NCBI RefSeq assembly: GCF_902497875.1 | Contig: NZ_CABVHY010000010.1 | Location: forward strand, 62,001 to 126,000 | Direction: 5' to 3' | From: Pseudomonas fluorescens | GTDB taxonomy: Bacteria; Pseudomonadota; Gammaproteobacteria; Pseudomonadales; Pseudomonadaceae | Length of the DNA stretch: 64,000 nt | Shown: positions 43,103-51,355 of the stretch, piece after piece | How the letters are laid out: each line of letters opens with the position of its first letter | Position numbering within the stretch: position 1 is the first letter of the stretch | Position numbers and translations under genes: made by a program | The notes under the pieces: model-generated | The model's database searches: none | The model's input: only the letters and a program-made list of their open reading frames with translations | What the model was told of the DNA's origin: nothing

Positions 43103-43131
43103 TGGTGTAGCTCCATTTATTAAAAAAGAGT

Positions 43132-43150
43132 TACCACCTTTCGCGGCTAA
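43132..43150 (-). promoter_or_regulatory. Leader target segments complementary to the C4-like RNA (copy 2)
   Basis: On the minus strand TTAGCCG (43144-43150) is the exact complement of CGGCTAA (43178-43184, second hairpin of the RNA). GGTGGTA (43132-43138) pairs with TGCCACC (43159-43165) with one G-U. The first pair differs from that of copy 1 (TTCGCAG/CTGCGAA) in both partners, so complementarity is kept by compensatory change. Confidence 0.65.
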
Positions 43151-43157
43151 GCAAATT

Positions 43158-43242
43158 GGGTGGCAGCTGTACGCGGGTTAGCCGACCGGGGTAAATGGAG
43201 ACAAAACCCGGCACACCCGAAGGTGTCCCGCGCACAACCGCC
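43158..43242 (-). ncRNA. C4-antisense-like structured RNA, copy 2
   Basis: GGCGGTTGTGCG (43231-43242) pairs with CGTACAGCTGCC (43162-43173) with G-U and one A-type change that keep the stem. Inside are hairpins ACACC-TTCG-GGTGT and GGGTT...AACCC. Relative to copy 1, the first hairpin shows a compensated G-C to C-G change, and stem positions change to G-U pairs. This is direct evidence of selection for the fold. The match to Rfam C4 is from memory. Confidence 0.7.
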
Positions 43243-43267
43243 ATGGCACAGAAATGCCCGGCAGCAA

Positions 43268-43297
43268 AAAGCGCCGACATTCTGAGAGTGGCGCTTT
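43268..43297 (-). terminator. Terminator-like hairpin after hipB and before the C4-like RNA
   Basis: AAAGCGCC ... GGCGCTTT with an A run on the left, giving TTTTTG after the stem on the minus strand. It lies between the promoter at 43359-43387 and the C4-like structure, so it may terminate read-through from the hip genes or attenuate the small-gene unit. Confidence 0.65.
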
Positions 43298-43358
43298 AGC
43301 GTCCCCGCTTACTTTTCGACCGGCTAAGATCGGTCACCGATTTTGCGATGACGGGCGA

Positions 43359-43387
43359 ACTATAGGCGAGCGCCTACGGGATGTAAA
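43359..43387 (-). promoter_or_regulatory. Sigma70-like promoter of the C4-like RNA / small-gene unit, copy 2
   Basis: TTTACA (43382-43387), 17-bp spacer, TATAGT (43359-43364) on the minus strand. The -10 and following bases TATAGTTCGCCCGTC are identical to copy 1. Confidence 0.7.
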
Positions 43388-43442
43388 ACCTGGCTCCTGA
43401 ATCTCGGATCGTTCCTACGGCACTGGCCTCGCCCCCTCCTCC

Positions 43443-43572
43443 GTAGCAGCTGGCGAAGCCTGCGTTCGGCGGCGAAGCCGTCGCAATTCGGACACCACGA
43501 TTCACCTGACGGACCGCACGTGCAGGTTTTACGCCTGCTGCGCAGCCGAACGCAGCCTTCGGCAGCTGCTAC
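43443..43572. repeat. Inverted REP pair (GTAGCAGCTG type)
   Basis: GTAGCAGCTGGCGAAGCCTG at the left and CAGCCTTCGGCAGCTGCTAC at the right, with inner repeats CGGCGGCGAAGCC. The same family as at 36639. Confidence 0.85.
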
Positions 43573-43604
43573 GGGGGATCTCACCCGACGATGTGATTCC
43601 ACGC

Positions 43605-43883
43605 TCAACTGATATTCCTGCGAATCCTCACCACCCCCATCTGCAACCCGAACGGCCGGAACACGGCATTCAGTGATTTCAGCGTCTGGTTACCTTCCCC
43701 ATGCTCGATATGCACCAGCGTGCGCACCGAGATTTTGCACATCCTGGCGAACTGGCTTTGATGCAGGCCGGTGACCTCCACCCGCAACCGGCGGACGGCT
43801 TCGCCGATTCCCAGAGATCCTTGGGCAAGCCCCTCTTGGATGCTTTCAATCAGTTGAGCGCGAACATCAATGGAAAGCGTCAT
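43605..43883 (-). CDS. hipB: HipB-like antitoxin (XRE helix-turn-helix)
   Basis: A 92-aa protein with a Cro/CI helix-turn-helix at about residues 38-75 (LHQSQFARMCKISVRTLVHI EHGEGNQTL). The C-terminal FGLQMGVVRIRRNIS is short and basic. In HipBA systems the antitoxin dimerises, binds palindromic operators and holds the kinase inactive. Its start overlaps the stop of hipA (ATGA at 43880-43883). Here hipA comes first, unlike E. coli, where hipB is upstream. Confidence 0.85.
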   Translation of the reverse strand: MTLSIDVRAQLIESIQEGLAQGSLGIGEAVRRLRVEVTGLHQSQFARMCKISVRTLVHIEHGEGNQTLKSLNAVFRPFGLQMGVVRIRRNIS

Positions 43884-45205
43884 TTCAGCCCCCAGTTTTT
43901 CAAGCGCTGCTCAAGGTTTTTCAAGGCGATACTCGGATGGTTCAGGGTGACATCGGGCAAGCCGCTGGCGACCAGAATGTCCGGCAACGCCAGTAACGAG
44001 TCGGCGTCTTGTCGAAGACGCTCGAATGCGTCCGCTGGATTGATAATCCACACCAGCGCATCACACACACCACGCCAATCAATCTCCCCCGCCACCTCCA
44101 GGTCTTTCGGCCATTTGGTGGTACGCGTGACGCCCTCCTCGTCCATCACCATCGGTGCCAGATCGTAGATTGGTGCGAGGCGAAAGAAATCCACATCGCG
44201 AATGATCGCCGTGTTACGCCCGTGGTTGTCCGAGTTGCCGAGAATTTTGTTGAGCAAATCACGGCGCAGGTAATCCGCCACCAGATCCGGCACTTGCTCC
44301 ACTTGGCCGGCCTGCTTCCATAGATCAGCGAGCAGTTGAATCACTTCCAGATGATTCATGTAGCTGCCAGGCGTGGTGACACCGGCCAGCGAATAGATCG
44401 ATTCAACCGCCAGCCGCTCAATGCCCTGCTCGGTCACTTGGCGGTCAAAGCGCTGCATCCACAGACTGGGTTTGTTCGCCTCCTCCAGCGTTAGACCTTC
44501 TGCGGCAATTGTCTCGATTCCAAGGGTCTGCAAGGCCTTGTAGTAGTGGAATTCGCTTCTGAGGATGTCTTGATCGATCTGTCCTGCCTTATTGCGGGCA
44601 AATTTCACGAACCAGTGTCGAGTCACTTCAGTGTCGTTCAGCACGGCGTCCGGGTACAGCAACCCAGCGCGGTCTTCGGTCATCAACAGTTTTGGCGCTT
44701 CACCACCCGCTCCCGTCGCACCGCCAATCGCCGCACCTTGCTCGTAGGCGTATTCCAGGAAGGTGTTATCGCGGGCAATGACTTCTTCCCGACGAAAGCC
44801 CATCGGTGGTCGGTTATCCAACGCCTCAACCGACTCCTTGATACGCAAGTTACCGATAGGTGCCGGGGTGCTTCGGCCCAGCAAAAACAGGTCAGCACTC
44901 ACCTCCTCAGGCTTTTCCTGTCCAATGCGCGCCATCAGGAAGCGCTTGGCCGCCCCGGCTGGAGCGATGTCATGCAGGAAGGCGGGCGCTTTTTTCAGCG
45001 ATACACTGTCCCAATCCAGCGGCAACCTGGCGCTGACCGATCTGGCGAAGGGCGATTGAATAGAGTCGAAATTGTCGGAGATGTAACCTTGCTTGTAGGC
45101 AAATCTGCAGGGGCCTTCGAAACCTTTTTGCGGTTCGGCAAATACCAGGGTCATGGCGTCTAACCAGTTTCCGGCGGCGTAGATCTGTAGTGTCAGTGTG
45201 TACAT
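43880..45205 (-). CDS. hipA: HipA-like toxin Ser/Thr kinase
   Basis: A 441-aa HipA-family kinase. Catalytic landmarks: GGATGAGGEAPK (ATP loop region, residues 161-172), GNSDNHGRN (323-331; catalytic Asp326, Asn331) and YDLAPM (Asp348, metal). The classical HipA phosphorylates glutamyl-tRNA synthetase and induces dormancy, but the substrate here cannot be read from sequence, and other HipA subfamilies have different targets. It lies upstream of hipB in one operon, with four palindromic operators upstream of its ATG. The catalytic set is intact. Confidence 0.88.
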   Translation of the reverse strand: MYTLTLQIYAAGNWLDAMTLVFAEPQKGFEGPCRFAYKQGYISDNFDSIQSPFARSVSARLPLDWDSVSLKKAPAFLHDIAPAGAAKRFLMARIGQEKPEEVSADLFLLGRSTPAPIGNLRIKESVEALDNRPPMGFRREEVIARDNTFLEYAYEQGAAIGGATGAGGEAPKLLMTEDRAGLLYPDAVLNDTEVTRHWFVKFARNKAGQIDQDILRSEFHYYKALQTLGIETIAAEGLTLEEANKPSLWMQRFDRQVTEQGIERLAVESIYSLAGVTTPGSYMNHLEVIQLLADLWKQAGQVEQVPDLVADYLRRDLLNKILGNSDNHGRNTAIIRDVDFFRLAPIYDLAPMVMDEEGVTRTTKWPKDLEVAGEIDWRGVCDALVWIINPADAFERLRQDADSLLALPDILVASGLPDVTLNHPSIALKNLEQRLKNWGLK

Positions 45206-45214
45206 GAGTAAATC

Positions 45215-45355
45215 TGCAATTTAATGCATCCATTGATCACTAAGTGACTCTGTGTTTGCAATATAGTGCAGATTCATTCCATCTGCTCCACTTATAAACG
45301 CAATAAAATGCAGTTTTAACCCTCATCATCGGAAAAAAACGCAATAAATTGCAGA
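45215..45355 (-). promoter_or_regulatory. hipA operator array: four 14-15 bp palindromes ~42 bp apart
   Basis: Sites: TGCAATTTAATGCA (45216-45229), TGCAATATAGTGCAG (45258-45272), CGCAATAAAATGCAG (45300-45314), CGCAATAAATTGCAG (45341-45355). All fit TGCAAT-WW-ATTGCA with few changes. Centres are spaced about 43, 42 and 41 bp, close to four helical turns. They lie just upstream of the hipA start and are likely HipB binding sites. Confidence 0.7.
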
Positions 45356-45474
45356 TAATGACATGCGAGCTTCTGACAGACTGCATCATCGTTCTTCACG
45401 GGCAAGTCGGATCGCCGCACCGCCGCTCCCACGGAGTATCCGGGCAGCCCGTCAGGCGGTGTTTCAGACAGGCG

Positions 45475-45505
45475 AAAAAAAAGGGGAGCACATGCCCCCC
45501 CGAGG
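45475..45505 (-). terminator. Intrinsic terminator after the pyruvate carboxylase operon
   Basis: On the minus strand GGGGGGGCATGTGCTCCCC is followed by TTTTTTTTC. It lies about 30 bp after the pycB stop and before the hipA promoter region. Confidence 0.9.
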
Positions 45506-45533
45506 TTTAAAGCGTTTCAGTCAAAGGCTGTAA

Positions 45534-47339
45534 TCAGCCTTCGATCTCGATCAGAACTTCACCCGGGTTGACCCGGTCGCCCTTGGCCACGTGGATGGCA
45601 GTGACTTTGCCGGCGATGGCCGATTGAACTTCGGTTTCCATCTTCATCGCTTCAGTGATCAGCACGGCCTGGCCGGCTTTCACGATGTCGCCTTCCTTGA
45701 CCAGCACATCAACGATGTTGCCCGGCATGTTGGTGCTGACGTGGCCCGGTGCAGTGGCTTGCTTGCGCTTGCTGCTACCGCCGCTGACGAATTCGTTGAG
45801 CGGTTCGAACACCACCTCTTCCGGCATACCGTCGATGGACAAGTAGAAGTGACGCTTGCCTTCGGCCTTGACGCCGACACCGGTGATGTCGACGCGGTAG
45901 GTTTCGCCGTGGACGTCGATAACGAACTCGGTCGGTACACCTTCGCCACCGGCCGCGGTCACGCCGCCAGCTTCCGGAATCGGCAACAGCACTTCCGGCG
46001 TCAGGGTGCCGGCTTCACGCTCTTCGAGGAATTTACGCCCGATGTCCGGGAACATGGCGTAGGTCAGCACGTCCTCTTCAGACTTGGCCAGCGCGCCGAT
46101 GTCGTTACGCAGCTTGGTCATTTCCGGCTTGAGCAAATCGGCCGGACGCACGTCGATCACGTCTTCGTTACCAATGGCCTGGCGACGCAGTTTCTCGTCG
46201 ACCTGGCCCGGCGCCTTGCCGTAGCCGCCTTGCAGGTAGAGCTTCACTTCGTTAGTGATGGTCTTGTAGCGCTCGCCGGCCAGCACGTTGAAGAACGCCT
46301 GGGTGCCGACGATCTGCGAGGTCGGGGTAACCAGCGGCGGGTAGCCGAGGTCTTTACGGACCCGCGGGATCTCCGCCAGCACTTCGGCCATGCGATTGAG
46401 TGCGCCCTGCTCTTTCAACTGGTTGGCCAGGTTGGAAATCATCCCGCCCGGTACCTGGTTGACTTGCACACGGGTGTCGACCGCAGTGAATTCGCTCTCG
46501 AACTGGTGATATTTCTTACGCACCGCGTAGAAGTACAGGCCGATTTCCTGCAGCAGTTCCAGGCTCAGGCCGGTGTCGAATTCGCTGCCTTTAAGCGCGG
46601 CGACCATCGACTCGGTACCCGGGTGGCTGGTGCCCCAGGCGAAGCTGGAGATCGTGGTGTCGATATGGTCGGCACCGTTCTCGATCGCCTTGAGTTGGCA
46701 CATCGACGCCAGGCCGGCGGTGTCGTGGGAGTGGATGAACACAGGCAGCGATTGTTCGCTTTTCAGTGCCTTGACCAGTTCGCCAGTGGCGTACGGGGTC
46801 AGCAGGCCGGCCATGTCCTTGATCGCAACGGAGTCGCAACCCATGGCTTCCATTTGCTTGGCCTGGGCCACGAAGGCTTCGATGGTATGCACCGGGCTGG
46901 TGGTGTAGGCGATGGTGCCCTGGGCGTGTTTGCCGGCGGCTTTCACCGCTTCGATGGCCACTCGCAGGTTACGCACGTCGTTCATCGCATCGAAGATGCG
47001 GAACACGTCGATGCCGTTGACCGCCGCCTTGGCAACGAACGCCCGGACCACGTCGTCGCTGTAATGGCGGTAGCCCAGCAGGTTCTGCCCGCGCAGAAGC
47101 ATTTGCAGACGGGTGTTAGGCAACGCGGCGCGCAGTTTGCGCAGGCGCTCCCACGGATCTTCCTTAAGGAAGCGTACGCAGGCGTCGAAGGTCGCGCCGC
47201 CCCAGACTTCCAGCGACCAGTAGCCGACTTTGTCGAGCTTGTCGCAGATCGGAAGCATGTCGTCGGTGCGCATGCGGGTCGCCAGCAGCGATTGGTGGGC
47301 GTCACGCAGGATGGTGTCAGTTACATGGATCTTGGACAT
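45534..47339 (-). CDS. pycB: Pyruvate carboxylase subunit B (carboxyltransferase/biotin carrier)
   Basis: A 601-aa protein starting MSKIHVTDTILRDAHQSLLA. The N-terminal carboxyltransferase barrel (1-300) has TILRDAHQS and VFIHSHDTAGLASM with metal-binding His. A PYC/OADA domain follows (300-460), and a C-terminal biotinyl domain with the biotinylation motif EAMKMET. It transfers CO2 to pyruvate to make oxaloacetate. Similar proteins are sometimes labelled oxaloacetate decarboxylase alpha, but the adjacent biotin carboxylase and absent membrane subunits favour pyruvate carboxylase. GAGG lies 9 nt before the ATG. Confidence 0.93.
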   Translation of the reverse strand: MSKIHVTDTILRDAHQSLLATRMRTDDMLPICDKLDKVGYWSLEVWGGATFDACVRFLKEDPWERLRKLRAALPNTRLQMLLRGQNLLGYRHYSDDVVRAFVAKAAVNGIDVFRIFDAMNDVRNLRVAIEAVKAAGKHAQGTIAYTTSPVHTIEAFVAQAKQMEAMGCDSVAIKDMAGLLTPYATGELVKALKSEQSLPVFIHSHDTAGLASMCQLKAIENGADHIDTTISSFAWGTSHPGTESMVAALKGSEFDTGLSLELLQEIGLYFYAVRKKYHQFESEFTAVDTRVQVNQVPGGMISNLANQLKEQGALNRMAEVLAEIPRVRKDLGYPPLVTPTSQIVGTQAFFNVLAGERYKTITNEVKLYLQGGYGKAPGQVDEKLRRQAIGNEDVIDVRPADLLKPEMTKLRNDIGALAKSEEDVLTYAMFPDIGRKFLEEREAGTLTPEVLLPIPEAGGVTAAGGEGVPTEFVIDVHGETYRVDITGVGVKAEGKRHFYLSIDGMPEEVVFEPLNEFVSGGSSKRKQATAPGHVSTNMPGNIVDVLVKEGDIVKAGQAVLITEAMKMETEVQSAIAGKVTAIHVAKGDRVNPGEVLIEIEG

Positions 47340-47350
47340 TGTTGTATTCC

Positions 47351-48766
<1,416 letters not shown>

Positions 48767-48955
48767 TTGGAGGTTCCCTTGAGCCGATTGCACCAACGAC
48801 CCGCTAGACCGGGTCGACGAGTGACCAAATGTTTCAGGTCAGTCGCAACACCACCCTAGTCCTCTCAAGGGATTAACAAAAATCAATAATAATTGGGTTG
48901 GCCATAAGTAAAGACTTATAGTTGATTGATCAGCCCGCGGCGAGAGTCTTAAAAA
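48767..48955. promoter_or_regulatory. Divergent pycA-pycR promoter region
   Basis: A 189-bp AT-rich gap that contains ATCAATAATAATTGG and TTATAGTTGATTGAT, plausible LysR-type T-N11-A boxes. I cannot fix the transcription starts. LysR regulators usually bind such divergent gaps. Confidence 0.45.
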
Positions 48956-49918
48956 ATGCGTAAGTCCCTGATGCGTATGACATTGCGCCAGCTTCAGATT
49001 TTCAACGAGGTCTGCGATTTACGGTCCTACAGCCGCGCGGCCGAGGAAATGTCTCTCACACAGCCGGCCGTCAGCCTGCAAATTCGCCAGCTGGAAGAGC
49101 TGATCGGTCAGCCTTTGTTCGATTATGTCGGCAAAAAACTCTACATGACCGAGGCCGCCGAAGCCTTGCAACGGGCCAGCCGGGATATTTTCGGGCGCCT
49201 GGCAAACCTCGATATGCAACTGTCGGACATGCAAGGTTCATTGCAGGGGCAACTCAAGTTGGCAGTGGAATCCAGCGCCAAATACTTCGTACCGCACCTG
49301 TTCGCCGCCTTCAAGCTCCTGCATCCGGAAGTCAATCTGCACCTGATGGTGATCAACCGGGCCCAGGCCATTCGACGGCTGTCGGACAACCGTGACGACC
49401 TGGTGATCATGTCCATGGTGCCCCAGGACATGGGACTGGAGTTTTTGCCGTTCCTTAACAACCCGATCGTCGCCGTGGCGCCGCCCGCCCATCCTCTGTG
49501 CCAGATGGGGCCGCTACGCTTGCAGGATCTCGAGCCTTATACGCTGCTATTGCGCGAGCAAGGCTCGGGCACGCGACTGGCCTGCGAGGAGTATTTCAAG
49601 GAAAAGCGCGTGCATTTCACGCAAACCCTGGAAGTGGCTTCGGCGGAAGCTCAGCGCGAATGTGTGGTGGCGGGTCTGGGCGTAGCGCTGCTGACGCGCC
49701 ACGCCCTGAACCTTGAGTTGGCCACCGGCAGGCTCAAGGAGTTGCCAGTGGAAGAGCTGCCGCTGTACCGCAGTTGGTGCGTGGTTCAGGCTAAAGCCAA
49801 GCGCCTGTCACCGGTGGCGCATGCGTTCCTGGGGTTTATCCGCAGCGAACGGGCACTGATCAGCGGCCTGGCTGAGCGTTTTGACGGGAAGTTGCCGGTG
49901 CCGCCTGCCAGTAATTGA
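48956..49918 (+). CDS. pycR: LysR family regulator of pyruvate carboxylase
   Basis: A 320-aa CbbR/CysB-like LysR protein. Helix-turn-helix residues about 20-50 (RSYSRAAEEMSLTQPAVSLQ IRQLEEL). The effector domain (95-300) starts LKLAVESSAKYFVPHLFAAF. It is divergent from pycA. In P. aeruginosa the regulator in this position is called PycR, and the name is given here by synteny. A start at the ATG six codons in (MTLRQLQIF) is also possible. Confidence 0.85.
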   Translation: MRKSLMRMTLRQLQIFNEVCDLRSYSRAAEEMSLTQPAVSLQIRQLEELIGQPLFDYVGKKLYMTEAAEALQRASRDIFGRLANLDMQLSDMQGSLQGQLKLAVESSAKYFVPHLFAAFKLLHPEVNLHLMVINRAQAIRRLSDNRDDLVIMSMVPQDMGLEFLPFLNNPIVAVAPPAHPLCQMGPLRLQDLEPYTLLLREQGSGTRLACEEYFKEKRVHFTQTLEVASAEAQRECVVAGLGVALLTRHALNLELATGRLKELPVEELPLYRSWCVVQAKAKRLSPVAHAFLGFIRSERALISGLAERFDGKLPVPPASN

Positions 49919-50072
49919 GTGCCGCCGAATCAGCAAAATCGCCAATCTCGGCGAGCAACTGACGCTGCTCACAACGCTGCTCGATCGCGCGACGAAATTC
50001 CATGCGGCGCTGATCTTCTTGTTGGCGGCGGGTTTTGACGACGCTATAGCGTGGATCGTAGGACTGGGCCAT
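49860..50072 (-). CDS. Small basic protein, PA3496-like family
   Basis: A 70-aa protein starting MAQSYDPRYSVVKTRRQQED. The central run KTRRQQEDQRRMEFRRAIEQ is what I recall from a short Pseudomonas family labelled putative envelope integrity protein (PA3496 type). GGGAG lies 9 nt before the ATG. Its 3' end overlaps that of the convergent pycR gene by 59 bp. Function unproven. Confidence 0.6.
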   Translation of the reverse strand: MAQSYDPRYSVVKTRRQQEDQRRMEFRRAIEQRCEQRQLLAEIGDFADSAALNYWQAAPATSRQNAQPGR

Positions 50073-50182
50073 TTCGAGTCTCCCAAGACGATTACGGGAG
50101 TTACACGATGGGCGTCGGGGATGACGGTTTGGCGGCGCGGGGGTTACAGGGAGATGAAAGTTTACGTTGAGACGCCACATCC

Positions 50183-50329
50183 TGTGGCGAGGGGGCTTTT
50201 CGGAACGCCGCATCGCCCCGTTCGGCCGCAAAGCGGTCGTAATTCGGTGAATGGGATCTTTCTGAAGGATTACGGTTGCAGGTTTTAGGGCCGCTTCGCA
50301 GCCCAGCGGGGGCAAGCCCCCTCGCCACA
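50183..50329. repeat. REPIN (GTGGCGAGGGGGC type)
   Basis: TGTGGCGAGGGGGCTTTTCG at the left and GGGGGCAAGCCCCCTCGCCACA at the right, between the small basic gene and the RpiR gene. Confidence 0.88.
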
Positions 50330-50355
50330 AAAAGCCTCGCCACTTCGAGGCCGAA

Positions 50356-51222
50356 TCAATCGTCCAGCGCTTTGACCGACTTGGGCGACAAACGCAAGCT
50401 GCGCAGGCTGCGTTTGACGCTCTTGAGGTGATTGACCAGGCTCGGACCGCGGGCCATGGCCACGCCCATGGCCAGCACGTCGATCACCACCAGGTGAGCG
50501 ATACGCGAAGTCAGCGGCGTGTAGATCTCGGTGTCTTCATGCACATCGATCGCCAGGTTGATGGTCGACAGCTCGGCCAGCGGCGTCTGGCTCGGGCACA
50601 GGGTGATCAGTGTCGCGCCGCTTTCCCGGACCAGATTGGCGGTGATCAGCAAGTCTTTGGAGCGCCCGGACTGGGAAATACAGATCGCTACGTCGGTGGG
50701 CTTGAGCGTCACCGCCGACATTGCCTGCATATGCGGGTCGGAATAAGCCGCCGCGGTCAGCAACAAGCGGAAGAATTTGTGCTGGGCATCCGCTGCCACC
50801 GCGCCAGACGCGCCAAAGCCGTAGAACTCGACTCGCTGGGCCTGGGACATGGCAGTCACCGCGCGCTGCAAGGCCACCGGATCGAGATTCTCGCGCACTT
50901 CCATCAGCGTGTGCAGGGTGGTGTCGAAGATTTTCAGGCTGTAATCGGCAACCGAATCATCTTCATGGATCGCAAACTGTCCAAAGCTCGCACCGGCTGC
51001 CAGGCTTTGCGCCAGTTTCAGCTTCAAGTCCTGAAAACCCGAACAACCAATGGCGCGGCAGAAGCGCACGATGGTCGGCTCGCTGATACCCACATTGTGG
51101 GCAAGATCGGCCATGGAACTGTGCATCACAGCCGCAGGGTCAAGCAGCACGTGATCGGCAACCTTGAGTTCCGACTTGCGTAACAGGTGGCGTGACTGGG
51201 CGATGTGTTGCAACAGATTCAA
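50356..51222 (-). CDS. MurR/RpiR family transcriptional regulator
   Basis: A 288-aa regulator. The N-terminal RpiR helix-turn-helix (residues 30-60, SSMADLAHNVGISEPTIVRF CRAIG) is followed by a SIS sugar-phosphate-binding domain (about 125-260; VEFYGFGASGAVAADAQHKF, DVAICISQSGRSKDLLI). It resembles HexR, which binds KDPG and controls glucose catabolism, but the N-terminus differs from the HexR I remember, so I leave the symbol empty. No sugar-catabolic gene is adjacent. Confidence 0.9.
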   Translation of the reverse strand: MNLLQHIAQSRHLLRKSELKVADHVLLDPAAVMHSSMADLAHNVGISEPTIVRFCRAIGCSGFQDLKLKLAQSLAAGASFGQFAIHEDDSVADYSLKIFDTTLHTLMEVRENLDPVALQRAVTAMSQAQRVEFYGFGASGAVAADAQHKFFRLLLTAAAYSDPHMQAMSAVTLKPTDVAICISQSGRSKDLLITANLVRESGATLITLCPSQTPLAELSTINLAIDVHEDTEIYTPLTSRIAHLVVIDVLAMGVAMARGPSLVNHLKSVKRSLRSLRLSPKSVKALDD

Positions 51223-51328
51223 AGGGCTGGACTCATTGTTATGGGCAGATGCCAGGGATGTAGCACGCTTGTAGTTATACTACATGAATGGGCATTTTGC
51301 CCGTCCAATGCGTAACTGAATCACCTTA

Positions 51329-51354
51329 GTGCCCCCGGTTTTGGCCGGGCGCAC
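51329..51354 (-). terminator. Hairpin after the GGDEF-EAL gene
   Basis: GTGCCCCCGG-TTTTG-GCCGGGCGCAC lies 2 bp beyond the stop at 51356 on the minus strand. It lacks a clear T tail, so it is a weak terminator or stabilising hairpin between this gene and the RpiR promoter. Confidence 0.5.
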
Positions 51355-51355
51355 T

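Noticed and set aside
45534..47339. Oxaloacetate decarboxylase (Na+ pump) alpha subunit
   Set aside because: The gene is paired with a biotin carboxylase and lacks the membrane beta and gamma subunits, which fits two-subunit pyruvate carboxylase.
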